From assembly GCA_016301965.1 (NCBI GenBank), contig JAEDOO010000003.1, positions 1 through 49,587 on the forward strand: a stretch of DNA of 49,587 bases, in the 5' to 3' direction. The position numbers and the translations under genes are program-made. Positions 48,032-49,587 of this stretch are shown here, in pieces (the stretch's first letter is position 1; each line of letters begins with the position of its first letter). The stretch is from Lachnospiraceae bacterium (GTDB taxonomy: Bacteria; Bacillota; Clostridia; Lachnospirales; Lachnospiraceae). Under the pieces are notes generated by a model. It did not search any database and was not told where the DNA came from. It was given only the letters and a program-made list of their open reading frames with translations.

Positions 48032-49100
48032 CCGGATCCACAGCTTTCTCGTCATCGGACGCAGGTTTATTCATAATCTGGATATTGAAAGGATCCACAA
48101 ACAGACTCACCTTTTCTCCCGGCTGACGGGCCACCGTACTCTGTACCAGCCATTCGTAGCCGTTAGCCATGACTTCCATCTCATAGTGCACACCCTTAAA
48201 GATCAGGTTGGTGACTACGCCGTCCAGCACACCTCTGCCCGGGGCTCCAAGGATCAGATCCTCAGGACGGATCACTACGTCCACCGGCTTGTTGGTGCCA
48301 AATCCTGTATCCACACAGACAAAACGAACACCAAGAATCTCCACCAGCTTATCCTGGATCATGATACCATCAATAATATTGCTGTCACCGATAAAATCTG
48401 CGACAAAGGCATTCTCGGGCTCATTGTAAATATCTTCCGGTGTACCCATCTGCTGAATATAGCCCTGGTTCATGACCACCACCGTATCGGACATAGTCAG
48501 CGCTTCCTCCTGATCGTGGGTAACGTAAACAAAAGTAATGCCCAGCTCATTTTTCAGACGCACCAGCTCATACTGCATCTCCTGACGCAGCTTCAGATCC
48601 AGCGCTCCCAGCGGTTCATCCAGAAGCAGTACTTTCGGCTCATTGACGATGGCACGGGCAATGGCGATACGCTGCTGCTGTCCGCCGGACAGGGACATGG
48701 GATTCCTTTTCTCATATCCCTCCAGATTGACAAGCTTTAATGCATAGGAAATTTTATCGCGGATATAAGCGTCTGTTTTACCACTGATTTTCAATCCGAA
48801 AGCAATATTTTCCGCCACATTCATATGGGGAAATAACGCGTATTTCTGAAATACCGTATTCAGATTTCTCTTGTTCGGCGCCAGGTTGGTAATATCCTTA
48901 CCGTCAAATATGACCTTACCCTGATCCGGCGTGACAAATCCGCCAAGGATCCTTAAGGTGGTGGTTTTACCGCAGCCGGACGGTCCCAGCAGCGTCAGAA
49001 ATTCATTTTCATGGATGGTCAGATTCAGATCATCCAGTACCATCTCTCCGTCAAAGGATTTGGAGATGTGTTCAAGGTCAATCAAAGGCTGTTTACTCAA
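48018..49100 (-). CDS. potA: Polyamine ABC transporter ATPase PotA
   Basis: 360-aa ATPase: Walker A GPSGCGKTT near residues 38-46, Q-loop VFQKYALFPHM, signature LSGGQQQR, Walker B VLLLDEPLGALD, switch THDQEEAL. A C-terminal TOBE regulatory domain (about 240-345; VDVVIRPEDLILG) follows. It powers PotBC. It overlaps potB and starts 37 bp after the regulator gene, so the five genes form one operon. Confidence 0.95.
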   Translation of the reverse strand: MSKQPLIDLEHISKSFDGEMVLDDLNLTIHENEFLTLLGPSGCGKTTTLRILGGFVTPDQGKVIFDGKDITNLAPNKRNLNTVFQKYALFPHMNVAENIAFGLKISGKTDAYIRDKISYALKLVNLEGYEKRNPMSLSGGQQQRIAIARAIVNEPKVLLLDEPLGALDLKLRQEMQYELVRLKNELGITFVYVTHDQEEALTMSDTVVVMNQGYIQQMGTPEDIYNEPENAFVADFIGDSNIIDGIMIQDKLVEILGVRFVCVDTGFGTNKPVDVVIRPEDLILGAPGRGVLDGVVTNLIFKGVHYEMEVMANGYEWLVQSTVARQPGEKVSLFVDPFNIQIMNKPASDDEKAVDPDEYE

Positions 49101-49137
49101 CGCTTACTCCTCCTGTGTAAGTAATGATGCACCGATG

Positions 49138-49587
49138 CTAAAAGCTCGGCGGTGTGCTGACCCAGATCAGCACGGCTCCCTTGTCGGACTTGACGTAATG
49201 TCTGGCCGACGGGATAAAATAAAAAGATTCCCCTTTCTTTACCGGAATCTTCTTTTTGCCCAGACGTATGGTGATCTCTCCCTCGATCACATACCCGAAC
49301 TCCTCTCCCTCATGGGGATTGTCCGGATAAGAGGAACCACCGGGCTCAAGCGTAAGTCTGATGGGCTCCATCTTATTTTTCTGGGCATTGGGGATGATCC
49401 ATTCGATCCGCGCTTTACTGTCCGGCTCTTCCTTCACGAAGTAATCTTCCTCCGAAAAAGCGATTCTGTCGTCTGTTTCATCCTGGAAAAACGAAGCGAT
49501 ATCTGTGCCGAGGCACTGCAGGATATCCACCAGAGTGGCAATGGAAGGTGAGGTCAGATCGCGCTCCAGCTGGGAAATAAATCCTTT
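49138..49587 (-). CDS. XRE-cupin regulator of polyamine uptake (PuuR-like), 5' end outside window
   Basis: Partial gene: the frame is open to the window edge, and its visible part starts within a helix-turn-helix (GFISQLERDLTSPSIATLVD). An internal Met at 49530 is not the real start. After a linker (DIASFFQDETDDRIAFSEED) a cupin domain covers the C-terminal 75 residues: EPGGSSYPDNPHEGEEFGYVIEG, IRLGKKKIPVKKGESFYFI, ARHYVKSD. This architecture is typical of regulators heading potABCD operons in Clostridia, sensing polyamines. Confidence 0.88.
   Translation of the reverse strand, partial: KGFISQLERDLTSPSIATLVDILQCLGTDIASFFQDETDDRIAFSEEDYFVKEEPDSKARIEWIIPNAQKNKMEPIRLTLEPGGSSYPDNPHEGEEFGYVIEGEITIRLGKKKIPVKKGESFYFIPSARHYVKSDKGAVLIWVSTPPSF

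Overview
The window looks like the chromosome of a spore-forming, anaerobic, gut-type Firmicute, most likely Lachnospiraceae (Blautia/Dorea-like). The grounds are medium GC, Gram-positive promoters and ribosome-binding sites, spoVAD/spoVAE, a group B [FeFe] hydrogenase, a CIRCE element and many family members typical of Clostridia. This assignment is an inference from gene content. Nearly all genes read on the minus strand.

Region by region. (1) 1-9.8 kb is a phosphate locus. In transcription order it holds a 28-residue membrane peptide, pstS, pstC, pstA, pstB, phoU, a LysR-type regulator, a Na/Pi cotransporter, phoP and phoR. Tandem 11-bp-spaced PhoP half-sites lie in front of both the pst operon and the cotransporter. 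PstS is circularly permuted. (2) 9.8-17 kb holds a Ca/Na antiporter coupled to a HelD-like helicase, a divergent XRE regulator with an AraD-like aldolase, a second XRE regulator, a NUDIX hydrolase, a small unknown protein and a secreted transglutaminase-like protein. A very large perfect inverted repeat ends this part. (3) 17-22.8 kb is a six-gene cluster of Nramp-like transporter, PxpB, PxpC, BCCP, biotin carboxylase and PxpA. It is a 5-oxoprolinase-type system whose parts together resemble a split urea-carboxylase-like enzyme. (4) 23-26.5 kb holds two small membrane-anchored unknowns, a glycosyltransferase fused to a MarR-like DNA-binding domain, and a CIRCE-controlled Hsp20. (5) 26.5-32.8 kb is an alpha-galactoside utilisation operon (binding protein, two permeases, GH36) with a divergent AraC regulator and shared operators. 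(6) 32.8-33.6 kb carries two tandem type I toxin-antitoxin modules (27-residue holin-like peptides with convergent antisense RNAs), followed by tRNA-Ala(GGC). (7) 33.8-39.3 kb holds an ECF S component, a group B [FeFe] hydrogenase, topoisomerase III and a PanE-like reductase. (8) 39.5-43 kb holds a tail-anchored unknown with a STAS-kinase fusion, and a membrane-anchored MerR regulator with a YbjQ protein. (9) 43.3-45.3 kb holds spoVAE, spoVAD and a third, probably incomplete, holin-like toxin locus. (10) 45.3 kb to the end is a potABCD polyamine uptake operon led by an XRE-cupin regulator that runs off the window edge.

The items that most deserve a second look are the circularly permuted PstS with its small leader peptide, the tandem type I toxin loci, the GT2-MarR fusion, the biotin-dependent Pxp cluster, and the 40-bp-arm inverted repeat at about 17 kb. 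No CRISPR array, insertion sequence, prophage or rRNA was seen.
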